DNA of 37,760 nucleotides from Sulfobacillus sp. (GTDB lineage Bacteria > Bacillota > Sulfobacillia > Sulfobacillales > Sulfobacillaceae): NCBI GenBank assembly GCA_027309085.1, contig DAIDDL010000041.1, positions 1-37,760 of the forward strand. Reading direction: 5' to 3'. A model generated the notes under the pieces. That model was not told the DNA's origin. It saw only the letters and a program-made list of their open reading frames with translations, and ran no database searches. The translations under genes were made by a program, and so were the position numbers. Each line of letters opens with the position of its first letter. Position 1 is the first letter of the stretch. This document shows positions 7,685 through 16,828 of this stretch, piece by piece.

Positions 7685-8770
7685 TCAACGGTCTGTGTGG
7701 TACCCCGCATGCAACGCAATGACTTTAGGACGCTCGGCCGGAGCCGGCGCCAACGTCGGCCAGGCAATCGACTGCAGCAGAGACAGGGGCAGCCCGGCCT
7801 CAGTCAAGGGACGGCGAAAATTATCCGCGGTTCCATATACGGCTTGGATTAACTGCGTGAGTGCCTGCGGCTGCTCACGGGGCACATCAATCGGCTCCTT
7901 GGTCCTCCAGCCCTGCTTTCCAATTTGCTCAAACACGTAGCGATATTGCCTGTCAGTAATAATCTCCAGTTCTCTGGCGCGCCGCACCAGGGCCTGGATG
8001 GACACGTGCCAGCGCACCTTAAGCGCGGCCAGTCCTGTCAGTGTCACCGGTGCGACCAATTCGCGCCGCATGGCGTTCTCCGGCAGGAGAAACTGGGCCG
8101 CAAACGCATCAGCTTCGCGCTCGGCAGCGTCCCCACCACCTCTGACCGTCCGGTGAAGCACTAGGTGCCCTAATTCGTGGGCAGCACTCCAGCGCATCCG
8201 GTCTCCTGGCGTTGCCGAGTCCAAGACCATAACCGGACGCTGAGCATTCGTTCCCGCCCATGCGCAGAACCCATCGAGTCCGGGCCCCGCCGTCAAAATT
8301 GCTGTGACCAGCACCCCGGCACGCTCCAGGGCAGGAACGAGGGAATTGACGGGATCCTCGGCGGGCAGCCCGAGCCCGATTCGCACCGCATCCGCCGCTT
8401 GCGAGACCGGAATCCCGGTGCATTGAGGCAGCCGCACGGGCCATTCCTTGACGCGGCCCAGCAAATACCGTGCCAGTTCCCACGCCACGCGGGCCTTGGC
8501 ATGCGCATCCTCGCGCGTGGCCATGGGCACTTTAGCGCGGGCACGGAATAACAGGGAGCCCAGCGGAAACGGATCGAGGTCGCCCTTATGAAAAAACGGC
8601 AGGGGAAAACCCGTAGTGCCCGCAATCTTGCGCAGCAGTGCATCGGAAGGTACGACTCGTTCGCGTTCAATATAGGCAACCGTGGACTGACTCACGGCCA
8701 TCTGGTTTGCTAACTGGGCCTGGCTCAACCCTGTATAGTCTCGCGCCAGACGCACCCGTTCACCGATCAT
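7685..8770 (-). CDS. XRE-family regulator with ImmA/IrrE metallopeptidase domain
   Basis: The 361-residue protein has an N-terminal XRE helix-turn-helix (about 1-55; LSQAQLANQMAVSQSTVAYIER) and a zinc peptidase domain of the ImmA/IrrE type (about 100-240). The zinc motif is HELGH at 198-202, and EREADAFAAQFLLP (217-230) supplies the third ligand. Such proteins cleave a repressor or a partner to switch on stress or mobile-element genes, and many form two-gene units with a short neighbour. Here the neighbour is the 8767-9369 gene, whose stop overlaps this start by four bases (ATGA), so the pair is co-translated. The last 100 residues are not recognised. Confidence 0.85.
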   Translation of the reverse strand: MIGERVRLARDYTGLSQAQLANQMAVSQSTVAYIERERVVPSDALLRKIAGTTGFPLPFFHKGDLDPFPLGSLLFRARAKVPMATREDAHAKARVAWELARYLLGRVKEWPVRLPQCTGIPVSQAADAVRIGLGLPAEDPVNSLVPALERAGVLVTAILTAGPGLDGFCAWAGTNAQRPVMVLDSATPGDRMRWSAAHELGHLVLHRTVRGGGDAAEREADAFAAQFLLPENAMRRELVAPVTLTGLAALKVRWHVSIQALVRRARELEIITDRQYRYVFEQIGKQGWRTKEPIDVPREQPQALTQLIQAVYGTADNFRRPLTEAGLPLSLLQSIAWPTLAPAPAERPKVIALHAGYHTDR

Positions 8771-9369
8771 GAAGTGCCCTTCTCCTGTTCGCCCGTTTCC
8801 AGAGATTCAAATCCCAAAGAAGCTTGGTCCGTGTCCACGCTGCAAGTTTCCATCGCCACAGCGGGGTGAGGAATCTCATAGGCCCAGTCCACCTGTATGG
8901 GCGCCGATTCGGCAACATCCGCTTTAGTGCAGACCAATTTCAACGGGTCCATGCGCTGCTCCTGGTCGACTGACCACAATATCGCCAGATTGAGTGCCAC
9001 TGGCAAAGGCTCCTCCATAAATCCGAACATCACCTGTTTTTGACGCAGGAAGGCATCACGCGTCAGCGACTGTCCAGAATCGGGCAGCTGCCCGTCAGGC
9101 GTCTTCCAGATGCGCAGCCTAAACTGCCGGTAGACCAGGCTGAGCCCGTTATTGGCCAGATCTTCGACTGCCATGTCACCCAGTATCGGCTGCAAACGGG
9201 TAAATTCTTGTTTAGCCCACCAGCGGAGGAGACCGGGAGCCAGAAACACATCAAAGGGCCTGGATTCATGGTCGAAGAAATCCAATGTGGATTGCCATGC
9301 CGATTCCAGAGTCTCATACACTACCGGGAAAAACGGCGCCAACCCCTCCAACACCTCATCCTGAGTCAT
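8767..9369 (-). CDS. Unknown partner of the XRE-ImmA protein
   Basis: A 200-residue soluble protein lies directly upstream of, and overlaps, the XRE-ImmA gene. It begins MTQDEVLEGLAPFFPVVYET and has acidic helices and several Trp residues. A start at 9390 is possible, but the -10-like sequence lies right against it, and a G-rich site (GGGTGTGGGGGG) precedes 9369. No family is recognised. Its position in front of a repressor-peptidase gene, under an operator-like palindrome, makes it a candidate substrate, antitoxin or effector of that regulator; this is inference from context only. Confidence 0.6.
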   Translation of the reverse strand: MTQDEVLEGLAPFFPVVYETLESAWQSTLDFFDHESRPFDVFLAPGLLRWWAKQEFTRLQPILGDMAVEDLANNGLSLVYRQFRLRIWKTPDGQLPDSGQSLTRDAFLRQKQVMFGFMEEPLPVALNLAILWSVDQEQRMDPLKLVCTKADVAESAPIQVDWAYEIPHPAVAMETCSVDTDQASLGFESLETGEQEKGTS

Positions 9370-9396
9370 CCCCCCACACCCTTCCGGCATATTTTA

Positions 9397-9409
9397 GTCA
9401 TATTATGAC
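9397..9409. promoter_or_regulatory. Perfect palindrome at the promoter of the XRE-ImmA operon
   Basis: GTCATA-T-TATGAC is a perfect inverted repeat and includes CATAAT, a -10-like box, on the minus strand. It lies about 27 bases before the first gene of the XRE-ImmA pair. Repressor binding here would block the operon, so autoregulation by the XRE domain is likely. Confidence 0.5.
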
Positions 9410-9514
9410 CAACTGGCCGCCGACTTGCAAAGCCCGGGACGAGCGTTCTGCTGGGAGCAAAGCTCGCGGCACTGCCGGCCTGGCAAGCCAAGAGTTATGT
9501 TCAAGCGTAGCAGT

Positions 9515-9544
9515 TTGACAGCACATGTGCGCCAGGAACACTAT
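9515..9544 (+). promoter_or_regulatory. Putative promoter of the S9 peptidase gene
   Basis: TTGACA (9515-9520) and CACTAT (9539-9544) are 18 bases apart, with the 10 bp palindrome GCACATGTGC immediately after the -35. The -10 is poor. If used, transcription would start near 9551, after the ATG at 9543, which supports the later TTG start of the peptidase. Confidence 0.4.
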
Positions 9545-9590
9545 GAAGAAGCAACACCCCGCACAACATATTCAGGAAGGAGAAATTCTA

Positions 9591-11384
9591 TTGCAGGAAG
9601 GCACGATTGAACAGTTTCTGCGCATCCGCCAGGCTTTTGGGGCGCGGTTTACGGGTGATGGCGGCCACGTCGCCTTTTTAATGAATCTAACAGGCACCGC
9701 GCAGGTGTACCGCATTCAGCCCGAGGGCGGATGGCCCGAATTGCTGACGGATTCCGAGAATCGGGTGATGGAAGTCTGGGGCATCCCCCACAGTTCCCAT
9801 CTCATCTTTGCGATGGATGAGGGCGGTAATGAGAATGCTCAGCTGTATATGGTTGAGGGGAACGGGAAAGGGATCACAGCCATTACCGACAATCCCCAGG
9901 CAATGTACAGCCTCGGCGCCATCAGCGCCGACGGACGCTGGATGGCTATTGCCACCAATGCACGCAACGGTCAGGATTATGACATTTGCCTTCTTGAAAC
10001 CGGCCAGACTTTCGCAGAGGCTAAACTTGTGCACAAAAACCAGGGTTGGTGGCGGGCTCTGGACTTTTCCCAGGATAACCGCCGCCTGCTTGTCGTCACC
10101 CATACCGCCAACGTGAACCACGATCTCTATGAACTCGATCTCGAGACAGGTGCGCTGGATCACCTCACCCCTCATCACGGGCAGGCTCAATATCTTTTCG
10201 CCCGCTATTGGGGACCGGAAGAAGACATCCTTATGGCTACCGACGAAGACACCGAATTCCTTGAATTAGCCCAGTGGCGGCGGAAGAGCCGCACGCTCGA
10301 GCATCTGGCATCCGAGAACCACGATCTCGACTTGCTCGAAGTCGACCGGATCTCACAGCAATATGCCTATTGCGTGAACCAAGAAGGCTATTCCGCGCTG
10401 TACATACACCGTAATGGCTCCACCCGCCATATTGCCGGTTTGGATGATGGGGTGATTGCCAGCCTGGCCTGGTCACCGGACGGTTCGAGGCTGGCGCTAA
10501 CCTACCACAGCGCGACCAAAAACCCCAACGTGTACTGTCTCTGGCCGGAAACCTCCAAGCTGGTGGCTCTCACTCATGCTCCACAGGCTGGCCTCGATTT
10601 CAGCCGCTTTATCCGTCCAGAGTTGAGAGCGTTTCCATCGTTTGACGGTCTGTCCATCCCGGTATGGCTATACCGGCCCCAGAGAGCCTCGGCAGAGCAG
10701 GTGCCCGTTGTCATCTCCGTGCACGGGGGCCCGGAGTCCCAGGAGCGTCCTGGCTTCAATCCGGTGTTTCAATATCTGTTGGGACAGGGCTTCGCAATTG
10801 CCGCGCCCAATGTGCGGGGCAGTTCCGGCTACGGTAAGAGTTATGTCCATTTGGATGATGTCAGGCTGCGGATGAATTCCGTAAGAGATCTGGCTGCTCT
10901 AGTGGCATGGATCCACGATCAGCCCGGGCTCGACAGCAGCCGCACTGCTTTGATGGGGGGATCCTATGGCGGGTTCATGGTTCTCGCCGGCCTGACTAGT
11001 TTTCCCGAGCTCTTCGCCGCCGGAGTCGACATCGTCGGCATTGCCAACCTCGAAACTTTTTTGGAAAACACCAGCCCCTACCGCCGCCAGCTGCGAGAAG
11101 CCGAATATGGTTCACTGGCAGAGGACCGGGAGTTTTTTCGAGAAATCTCACCGGTCCACCACATCGACAAGATTCAGGCGCCGCTCTTAGTCGTGCATGG
11201 ACGGAACGACCCGAGAGTGCCGGTAGGCGAAGCAGAGCAAATGGTACAGAAACTTCAGGCCCGGAAGCATCCAGTGGAGTACCTCTTGTTCGACGATGAA
11301 GGACATGGGGTGGTCAAACTGAAGAACCGCCTCATTCTCTATCCCCAGATCGCTGCCTTTCTGGAACAGCATCTCTCGAATTAG
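9591..11384 (+). CDS. S9 family serine peptidase (prolyl oligopeptidase / acylaminoacyl-peptidase type)
   Basis: This is a cytosolic peptidase of 597 residues. An N-terminal beta-propeller (TIEQFLRIRQAFGARFTGDG...) gates a C-terminal alpha/beta-hydrolase domain. The catalytic triad is intact: Ser458 in GGSYGGF, Asp540 in GRNDPRVPV and His572 in DEGHG. The HGGP oxyanion motif is also present. The TTG at 9591 is chosen because AAGGAG lies eight bases before it; an in-frame ATG at 9543 falls inside the putative -10 and has no good site. These enzymes trim short peptides or N-acylated residues. The gene is monocistronic and ends at a strong hairpin. Confidence 0.9.
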   Translation: MQEGTIEQFLRIRQAFGARFTGDGGHVAFLMNLTGTAQVYRIQPEGGWPELLTDSENRVMEVWGIPHSSHLIFAMDEGGNENAQLYMVEGNGKGITAITDNPQAMYSLGAISADGRWMAIATNARNGQDYDICLLETGQTFAEAKLVHKNQGWWRALDFSQDNRRLLVVTHTANVNHDLYELDLETGALDHLTPHHGQAQYLFARYWGPEEDILMATDEDTEFLELAQWRRKSRTLEHLASENHDLDLLEVDRISQQYAYCVNQEGYSALYIHRNGSTRHIAGLDDGVIASLAWSPDGSRLALTYHSATKNPNVYCLWPETSKLVALTHAPQAGLDFSRFIRPELRAFPSFDGLSIPVWLYRPQRASAEQVPVVISVHGGPESQERPGFNPVFQYLLGQGFAIAAPNVRGSSGYGKSYVHLDDVRLRMNSVRDLAALVAWIHDQPGLDSSRTALMGGSYGGFMVLAGLTSFPELFAAGVDIVGIANLETFLENTSPYRRQLREAEYGSLAEDREFFREISPVHHIDKIQAPLLVVHGRNDPRVPVGEAEQMVQKLQARKHPVEYLLFDDEGHGVVKLKNRLILYPQIAAFLEQHLSN

Positions 11385-11390
11385 GCATGG

Positions 11391-11442
11391 ATTGGCTAGG
11401 ACAAGGGCGCAGGATATGCTCTGCGCCCTTGTCCTAGCCAAT
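11391..11442. terminator. Perfect 22 bp hairpin after the S9 peptidase gene
   Basis: A 22 bp arm (11391-11412, starting ATTGGCTAGGACAAGGGCGC) and its exact complement (11421-11442) enclose an 8-base loop seven bases after the stop codon. There is no T run. It very probably ends or stabilises the transcript. Confidence 0.6.
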
Positions 11443-11844
11443 AGGCTTACTCCTCCTCCCCAAGGGTTCCCTGTCGGTTGAAATCCCTTCACCCTCAGGA
11501 TGTCGCTTAAGCCGTGTCCGGGACGGGACGTCATACGCTGCTAAGCCAGACGATATTCCTGTCTGGCATCCCATAGGTTCCGCCCGCGCGAGCATTCCGG
11601 TTTAGCCTACGACGCCTCCTTTCAAGGCCGTGCTTCGGTTCCCACACCGGGCAATTTCCCATAGGGTCGAAACCTTTGCGCCAGTCGGGTGGCGCCGGCA
11701 ATTTCCCCGTGTTACGATAAACAAAAAGGGGGCGGAGAAGAAATGACGCGCAAGAGCCTGCACCCTGCTTCTCCTTCCCGCCTCAGCCCGCCTTAATACG
11801 CCCTCCAGCACGCGTCTCAACCTAACACACTGGAGGGATCTGTT
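11443..11844. other. Gap without a gene
   Basis: About 400 bases between the peptidase hairpin and the MFS gene. No supported coding frame is present. It probably holds the promoter of the MFS gene, but no convincing -35/-10 pair was found. Confidence 0.4.
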
Positions 11845-13092
11845 ATGCGCACCTGGCGCATTCTCACTCTCCCAGCATTTGCCCGCTACTGGACCGGCGA
11901 CACAGCCGTTCGCCTGGTGGATGAACTGACCGCCGTGGCAATTCTGTGGTATCTCGCTGCCTACGGCCACTCAGCGCGCGAACTGGGATGGTATGCATTT
12001 TGGACGGCCGCTCCGGTTTTGGCGGGCGGCCCTCTTATGGCGGTACTGTTCCGGAGATTTCCGGTCCGGACTATCATGGTTGGGGACTTTGCCATCCGCT
12101 CCCTCAGGTACGGCGTTCTGGCGGGCGCTCTAGCGGTAGCCCGCACAGGAACCGTGCACTGGATCTGGTTTGATATGGCTGCCACCGCACACTCCTTAGT
12201 CTTTATGGCGACCTCTGCCGGCGGTCCCGGCCTGTGGCCGCAGGTAGTGCCCGGGTCCCTACTCAAACACGCCATGCAGGCGGAGCAGATAGGATGGAAT
12301 ATTGCAGCGGTACTGGGCCCGCTCGCCGCTGGCTTAGTGATGCAGCGAGTGGGCCTGTGGATAATTCTGGCAACGGCGAGCGCGCTCTTGGCACTTGCCG
12401 CATGGAACCTGGCCCAGGTTCCCCTGAGCGCTGGAACAAGAACCCCCGTGGCGCCTCTGCAGACTTCCCGGCCTGTAAATGCCCGAGAAGTCTCAAGGAT
12501 AATGCGGGCGCATCCGCCACTGTGGCAGAGCACGGCCTTATTCTGGTCTCTCAACTTCGTTCAGGGCTTCTTGTGGGTATTGTGGCCCTTGCTTGCCCAT
12601 GCTTTTTGGAATTCTCCGGGCATGCTTTATACTGCGCTCTTGACCACACAAGCCGTGGGAACCCTCTCGGGCAGTGTGCTTCTCCCCATCGTGGTCAGGC
12701 GCCCAAGCCTGCTGCAGCGCATTCTCTTGACAGAATCTCTGGCGGGAATGGCCATGATTCTGGTTTTGCTGGGTCTGCGCCACCCGCAATGGGCATTTAT
12801 AGCGGTGTTCGTCTCGGCTTGTTTGGGAGGCTCGTCGCCATTTTGGGCCATGCAAATACGATTTCACGCCACCACTGCAGAAGAGCGACCCGTAGTGATG
12901 ACGTATATCCGCACAGCCCTACAAACTGCCGGTCCTTTAGGCGGCCTTCTGGCTGGTTTTGCTTGGCATTCGCAGCGGGCCGGGATGTTAGTGTCGGGAG
13001 CCGCGCTCACCCTGACTCTTCCGCCTCTGATCGGCGCCATGCTTGCCGTGCGCCGCCCCCTGGCGCCACCGCCCGCCGCCGACCGTTTTTAG
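11845..13092 (+). CDS. Major facilitator superfamily transporter
   Basis: A 415-residue integral membrane protein with about 12 hydrophobic segments. The start follows CTGGAGGGATCTGTT. The first loop contains FRRFPVRTIMVGDFAIRSLRYG, the position of the MFS motif A region in a diverged form. Overall it resembles MFS efflux proteins of the ENTS/macrolide-export type (MFS_3), in which two six-helix halves rock to expel small molecules. The substrate cannot be told. It stands alone and is followed by a hairpin. Confidence 0.85.
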   Translation: MRTWRILTLPAFARYWTGDTAVRLVDELTAVAILWYLAAYGHSARELGWYAFWTAAPVLAGGPLMAVLFRRFPVRTIMVGDFAIRSLRYGVLAGALAVARTGTVHWIWFDMAATAHSLVFMATSAGGPGLWPQVVPGSLLKHAMQAEQIGWNIAAVLGPLAAGLVMQRVGLWIILATASALLALAAWNLAQVPLSAGTRTPVAPLQTSRPVNAREVSRIMRAHPPLWQSTALFWSLNFVQGFLWVLWPLLAHAFWNSPGMLYTALLTTQAVGTLSGSVLLPIVVRRPSLLQRILLTESLAGMAMILVLLGLRHPQWAFIAVFVSACLGGSSPFWAMQIRFHATTAEERPVVMTYIRTALQTAGPLGGLLAGFAWHSQRAGMLVSGAALTLTLPPLIGAMLAVRRPLAPPPAADRF

Positions 13093-13121
13093 TCCGCAGC
13101 AGAGGAGCCCATCGAGAGAAG

Positions 13122-13151
13122 GTGAGGGCGCCGCATTTTTGGCGCCCTCAC
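13122..13151. terminator. Hairpin after the MFS gene
   Basis: GTGAGGGCGCC and GGCGCCCTCAC surround an 8-base T-rich loop (GCATTTTT). It sits between the MFS gene and the oppositely directed transporter fragment, so it could act on both strands. Confidence 0.55.
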
Positions 13152-13196
13152 TTCTTTCGCTCTCTATCTGACACTAGCGGCCATTAGTGGCTGCCA

Positions 13197-13691
13197 TCAC
13201 CCTTTCGAATGAAATAGGCGTCCTGTCACCAACCCCACTACCGTGCCTGTCAGGACAATCACAAAGAACAGGAACATCATCACGATGAAGGCATCACTCC
13301 AACCATCCAGCCAGCCAATATGCCCTGCCGCTGCCAGTTGGCGCGAGTCCAGCACATAAGCGCTGATGGGGAAAACAAACGCCCACCAAGATAAGGTAAA
13401 ATGCAGCTGTCCCATGAACCACACGCGCAAGGTCATGACGAGCCCCAAAAGAAAACTCCATCCGGCCAGGCCCCACAAACTGAGCGCCAGCAGGAGGGAA
13501 AAAGAAGTCGGTGCCATAAGCCCCACCCGCTCGCTGCTCGCGGCAATACCCCACACGCCAAGACTTAACACCGCCGCTGCACCCAACAGCAGCCACGAAG
13601 TCGGCGTCACCCCAGAAGGCGGCTGCGGAGCGCTAAAATATCTGCTGAAGAGAAACGACGTCAGAAAGATGAAGAGAAAGAGCGCAAACAG
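13197..13691 (-). pseudogene. C-terminal fragment of a TDT/SLAC1-type transporter
   Basis: The open frame from 13691 encodes about four to five hydrophobic helices (ALFLFIFLTSFLFSRYF, SWLLLGAAAVLSLGVWGIAA, and SWWAFVFPISAYVLDSRQLA followed by DAFIVMMFLFFVIVLTGTVV). The SWWAFxFPxxAY segment is typical of the tellurite-resistance/dicarboxylate transporter (TDT) fold. Full-length relatives have about ten helices; the N-terminal half is missing. An in-frame TGA at 13692-13694 precedes the frame and no ATG is near. Only a GTG at 13610 could start it. It is taken as a truncated relic. Confidence 0.6.
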
Positions 13692-13821
13692 TCAAGATCT
13701 TTTGCAAAGGTACAAAGCGCCTAGACTACAGCACGGGCACAGTTCCCATAGCGCTTGACTGAAGCCGATGCAAATCTTTGGACACATCATGGGGCAGCAG
13801 CCATTGCTCCCCTGCATTCAC

Positions 13822-14561
13822 TCACTCCATCGAGGACCCGCCATTGACAGGAATATAGGTGCCGGTGATGAAACCACTGTCGCGGGAGGCGTACATTACA
13901 ATGGCGCGGGCGACGTCGTCAGGTTCCGCGATGCGGCCCAGTGGCGTCATGGCCGCAACACGGTCCAGAAAATTCTGCGGTTGGAAGGCCGTCGCCTCGG
14001 TATGGACCATGCCGGGAGAGACGACATTGGCCGTAATACCCACCGGCCCATATTCGGCGGCAACGTAGCGGGCGAATTGGGTGAGCGCCGCCTTGGCCGT
14101 GCCATGAGCAGCCATATCGGGAGCCGTGTGCTTGGACAGCCCGCTGCCGACATACACAATGCGCCCATAGTGGTGCCGGGCCATAACCGGAGTCACCGCC
14201 TGGGTCAGTACAAACGCGGCCTTCATTTCATCATCCAGTTTTTGCTGGAACTCCGCCCACGCCATATCCCGCAGCGGCTTCCGGACAAAAGGCATGCCTG
14301 CGTTATTGATGAGAATATCGAGGCGACCCCACCGCCCGTCAATCTTAGCGATAATGTCCTCCACCTGCTCGCGGCTGCGCACGTCTCCCTGCATGACCAC
14401 GGCCTGTCCCCCATCTGCACGGATCGCACGGGCGGCATCCTCGGCAGCATCCTGGCGCGCCACAAAATTAATGACTACTACGGCTCCCTGCTTGGCCAAA
14501 AGAGACGCGGTCGCCCGGCCTATGCCCCGCCGGTCACCAAAGCGAGTTGCCCCGTAAACAT
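13822..14561 (-). pseudogene. SDR-family oxidoreductase, frameshifted in the Rossmann glycine motif
   Basis: Translation from ATG 14561 (site AAGGTGGAGATGGC) gives MFTGQLALVTGGA and then stops. A second frame continues GIGRATASLLAKQGAVVVINF ... ILINNAG ... SPGMVHTEATAF ... YIPVNGG to 13822. Comparison with the paralogue at 14659-15399 (LALVTGGGRGIGRATALALA) shows about four bases missing at 14523-14530, inside TGxxxGIG. The gene should be non-functional. The active-site region reads GSGLSK ... AHGTAK, so the catalytic Ser is kept but the catalytic Tyr is His. The two copies arose by duplication and lie 97 bases apart. Confidence 0.85.
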
Positions 14562-14658
14562 GCCATCTCCACCTTTCTCCACCTGGCTTTCGCATCTGGA
14601 AGCCCAATCCCGGCCCCCAGTGATCCTGTGTGCGACGTACCTTATGCAGCCGCACCCG

Positions 14659-15399
14659 CTATATAATTCCCCCATTGACGGGAATCGACGCACCGGAAAT
14701 AAACGCACTGTCTTCTCCAACCAGCATCAGCACCGCCCCGGCAATATCTTCCGTACGCGCGATTCTCCCAAGAGGTGTTTGCTCAATCACCCGCTGGCGG
14801 TACTCCTGCGGCTGAAATGCCGATGCATCCGTCTGAACCAATCCGGGTATGACCACGTTAGCGGTGATTCCCCAAGGCCCGTACTCTGTGGCCACATACT
14901 TTGCAAACTGCTCTAGAGCCGCTTTCGCCACACCGTGGGCCGACCACCCGGGCGCAGCATGGTGGGCAAGTCCCGCTCCTATGTAAACCAACCGCCCGTA
15001 ATGGCGCGGTTTCATGATCGCGCAGGCCCCCTGGGTGAGCAGGAAAGCGGCTTCCAGTTCCCATGTGACCTTTTGGGAAAACTCGGACCACGTTAAGTCG
15101 GGCAGCGGTTTAAGCACGAAGGGAATATTCGCATTATTAACGACAATGCTCAAGGGAACCTCTTCCGTGCAGAGACGCTCCATCATTCGCTGCACATCGG
15201 CTTCCCGGCGCACATCCGCCTGGACAGCGAAAGCCCGGCCGCCGCCAGACTCAATCAGCGTCACCACCTCCAGTGCCGCACGGTGGTCCGACAAATAGTT
15301 CACAGCAACAGCCGCGCCGCGGCTGGCCAGAGCCAGCGCCGTAGCGCGGCCAATCCCGCGGCCCCCTCCGGTCACCAGGGCAAGTTGGCCATTTAACAT
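14659..15399 (-). CDS. SDR-family oxidoreductase with altered catalytic residues
   Basis: The 246-residue protein starts at ATG 15399 after GGAGGAATTCGGTG. It has the NAD(P)-binding TGGGRGIG (about 9-16) and a structural VNNAN in place of NNAG. At the active site the usual Ser-x12-Tyr-x3-Lys is replaced: the Ser position is Ala (YIGAGLA), the Tyr position is His (SAHGVAK), and only the Lys is kept. SDR enzymes with HGxxK are known in FabG-like lineages, but loss of both Ser and Tyr suggests an unusual or non-catalytic role. It lies upstream of the broken paralogue in the same direction. Confidence 0.85.
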   Translation of the reverse strand: MLNGQLALVTGGGRGIGRATALALASRGAAVAVNYLSDHRAALEVVTLIESGGGRAFAVQADVRREADVQRMMERLCTEEVPLSIVVNNANIPFVLKPLPDLTWSEFSQKVTWELEAAFLLTQGACAIMKPRHYGRLVYIGAGLAHHAAPGWSAHGVAKAALEQFAKYVATEYGPWGITANVVIPGLVQTDASAFQPQEYRQRVIEQTPLGRIARTEDIAGAVLMLVGEDSAFISGASIPVNGGII

Positions 15400-15472
15400 C
15401 ACCGAATTCCTCCTCACATTAAGTTTGGCTGCGGAATGCTGCGGCAATTGTCACCGCTGATGCCCCGCGCCT

Positions 15473-16828
15473 TCAGGGACTTCCCTTGATAACAAAATGC
15501 TGTATCCGCTCCACGGTATTTCGCGCGGGGTCTTCGTCCACCCAGTCCTGAATTCTGCGCATCCACTGGCCAACCTCAGGCCCTGGTGGCAAATGCGTCC
15601 ATTCCATCACGTGCTTGCCGCTGGCAACCGGCTTCAGCCCCCTTAATTCTGCCGGGGCAACTGCCGCCTCCCACCGTGCCCTAACTTCCGGCTGGCGCGC
15701 CCACGCCTTCTGGGTCCCGCTTCCCACGATGTCCATGCGCCGGAGTTCCCACAGCTGCTCTATATGGTCTAATCCCCATTCCCGCGTCACACGCCGCAGA
15801 GATTTCGCTCCAGCTTCTTCCCATGGGTACATATGATGGGCTACCAAGTCCCGTATGGCTCTCACGGTATGGGCATCGAATTTTAGACGCTGCAGCATGC
15901 GTTCGGCATATAGGGCCCCAACGGCGTCATGTCCGTAAAAATGTCCCGTTCCGCAGGCATCTTGGGTAAAGCATTCCGGTTTGCCGATGTCATGCAGCAG
16001 ACCGGCCAGCCGCAGCAGAGGTGTCGTTCCTTGAGCAGCGGTCGCCAGCAAGTGGGTGTGCACAGGAAAGGCGTGATGCGCGTTATGCTGGGCAAATCCC
16101 CTGGCAGCCGCCCATTCCGGCCACACTATCCCGAGCAGCCCCTCCGCGTCCGCTGCCTCAAGAGCCTCGGCAAAGTGCACAGACGCCAACAGCTTCATCA
16201 GCTCATCGCGCTGCCTCTCCCCGCTGACACTGAGAATCAGAGGGCGGGAAGCAGTCATTCCGGCCGAGGTTTCTGGAGCGAGCCTGAAAGGCAAGCCCCC
16301 GTGATCCTTTCCTACAAACCGCACAGCGCGCCACATGCGCAGAGGGTCCTCCGCAAAACGCTGCCGCGCGCGCCCCACCGTGACGATAAGACCCCGGTCC
16401 AGGTCATCTTGTCCCCCAAAAGGATCTATCAGCGTGCCGCTGAATGCCAGAGCCAGCGCATTCATCGTGAAGTCGCGCCGACCCAGGTCGTCCTCGATCC
16501 GGTCACTGAAATGGACTTCAGCTGGGTGGCGCCCGTCTTTGTAGCGGCCGTCCTTGCGGAAAGTCGTCACTTCAACGGGCCAGTCTTGGTAGGAAGGGTG
16601 CCGCAAGGTGACCGTGCCAAAATCCACCCCCGTAGGAATGGCCTGCCAACCCTGCAGCTTGGCCCACTGTGCCACATCACCGGGCGGCAGGGCGGAAGCA
16701 AAATCGTAATCATGGGGCCGCTCATGCAAGAGCCAGTCACGTACCGCTCCTCCCACCAAGAAGGTGGGGCTGGCCTGGTTCAGGGCCTGCCAGATTATGC
16801 GCACAGGCTCGGGAATCCCGTTAAGCAC
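15473..16828 (-). CDS. cca: CCA tRNA nucleotidyltransferase with HD domain
   Basis: A 451-residue class II polymerase of the CCA-adding/poly(A) polymerase family, which builds or repairs the CCA end of tRNAs. The head domain has LVGGAVRDWLL (24-34), the metal-binding DYD (40-42), and RRDFTMNA (117-124), then RMWRAVRF in the neck. An HD phosphohydrolase motif lies at LLHDIGKP (278-284). It starts inside the end of the upstream RlaP-like gene (8-base overlap), so the two are translationally coupled. A-only adding or poly(A) activity cannot be ruled out from sequence alone. Confidence 0.9.
   Translation of the reverse strand: MLNGIPEPVRIIWQALNQASPTFLVGGAVRDWLLHERPHDYDFASALPPGDVAQWAKLQGWQAIPTGVDFGTVTLRHPSYQDWPVEVTTFRKDGRYKDGRHPAEVHFSDRIEDDLGRRDFTMNALALAFSGTLIDPFGGQDDLDRGLIVTVGRARQRFAEDPLRMWRAVRFVGKDHGGLPFRLAPETSAGMTASRPLILSVSGERQRDELMKLLASVHFAEALEAADAEGLLGIVWPEWAAARGFAQHNAHHAFPVHTHLLATAAQGTTPLLRLAGLLHDIGKPECFTQDACGTGHFYGHDAVGALYAERMLQRLKFDAHTVRAIRDLVAHHMYPWEEAGAKSLRRVTREWGLDHIEQLWELRRMDIVGSGTQKAWARQPEVRARWEAAVAPAELRGLKPVASGKHVMEWTHLPPGPEVGQWMRRIQDWVDEDPARNTVERIQHFVIKGSP

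Noticed and set aside
12234-13187. 317-residue plus-strand frame inside the MFS gene
   Set aside because: It lies in another frame of a clear membrane transporter and its translation is low-complexity with no family resemblance.
13768-14916. 382-residue plus-strand frame opposite the SDR genes
   Set aside because: It is antisense to two recognisable SDR sequences and shows no domain of its own.
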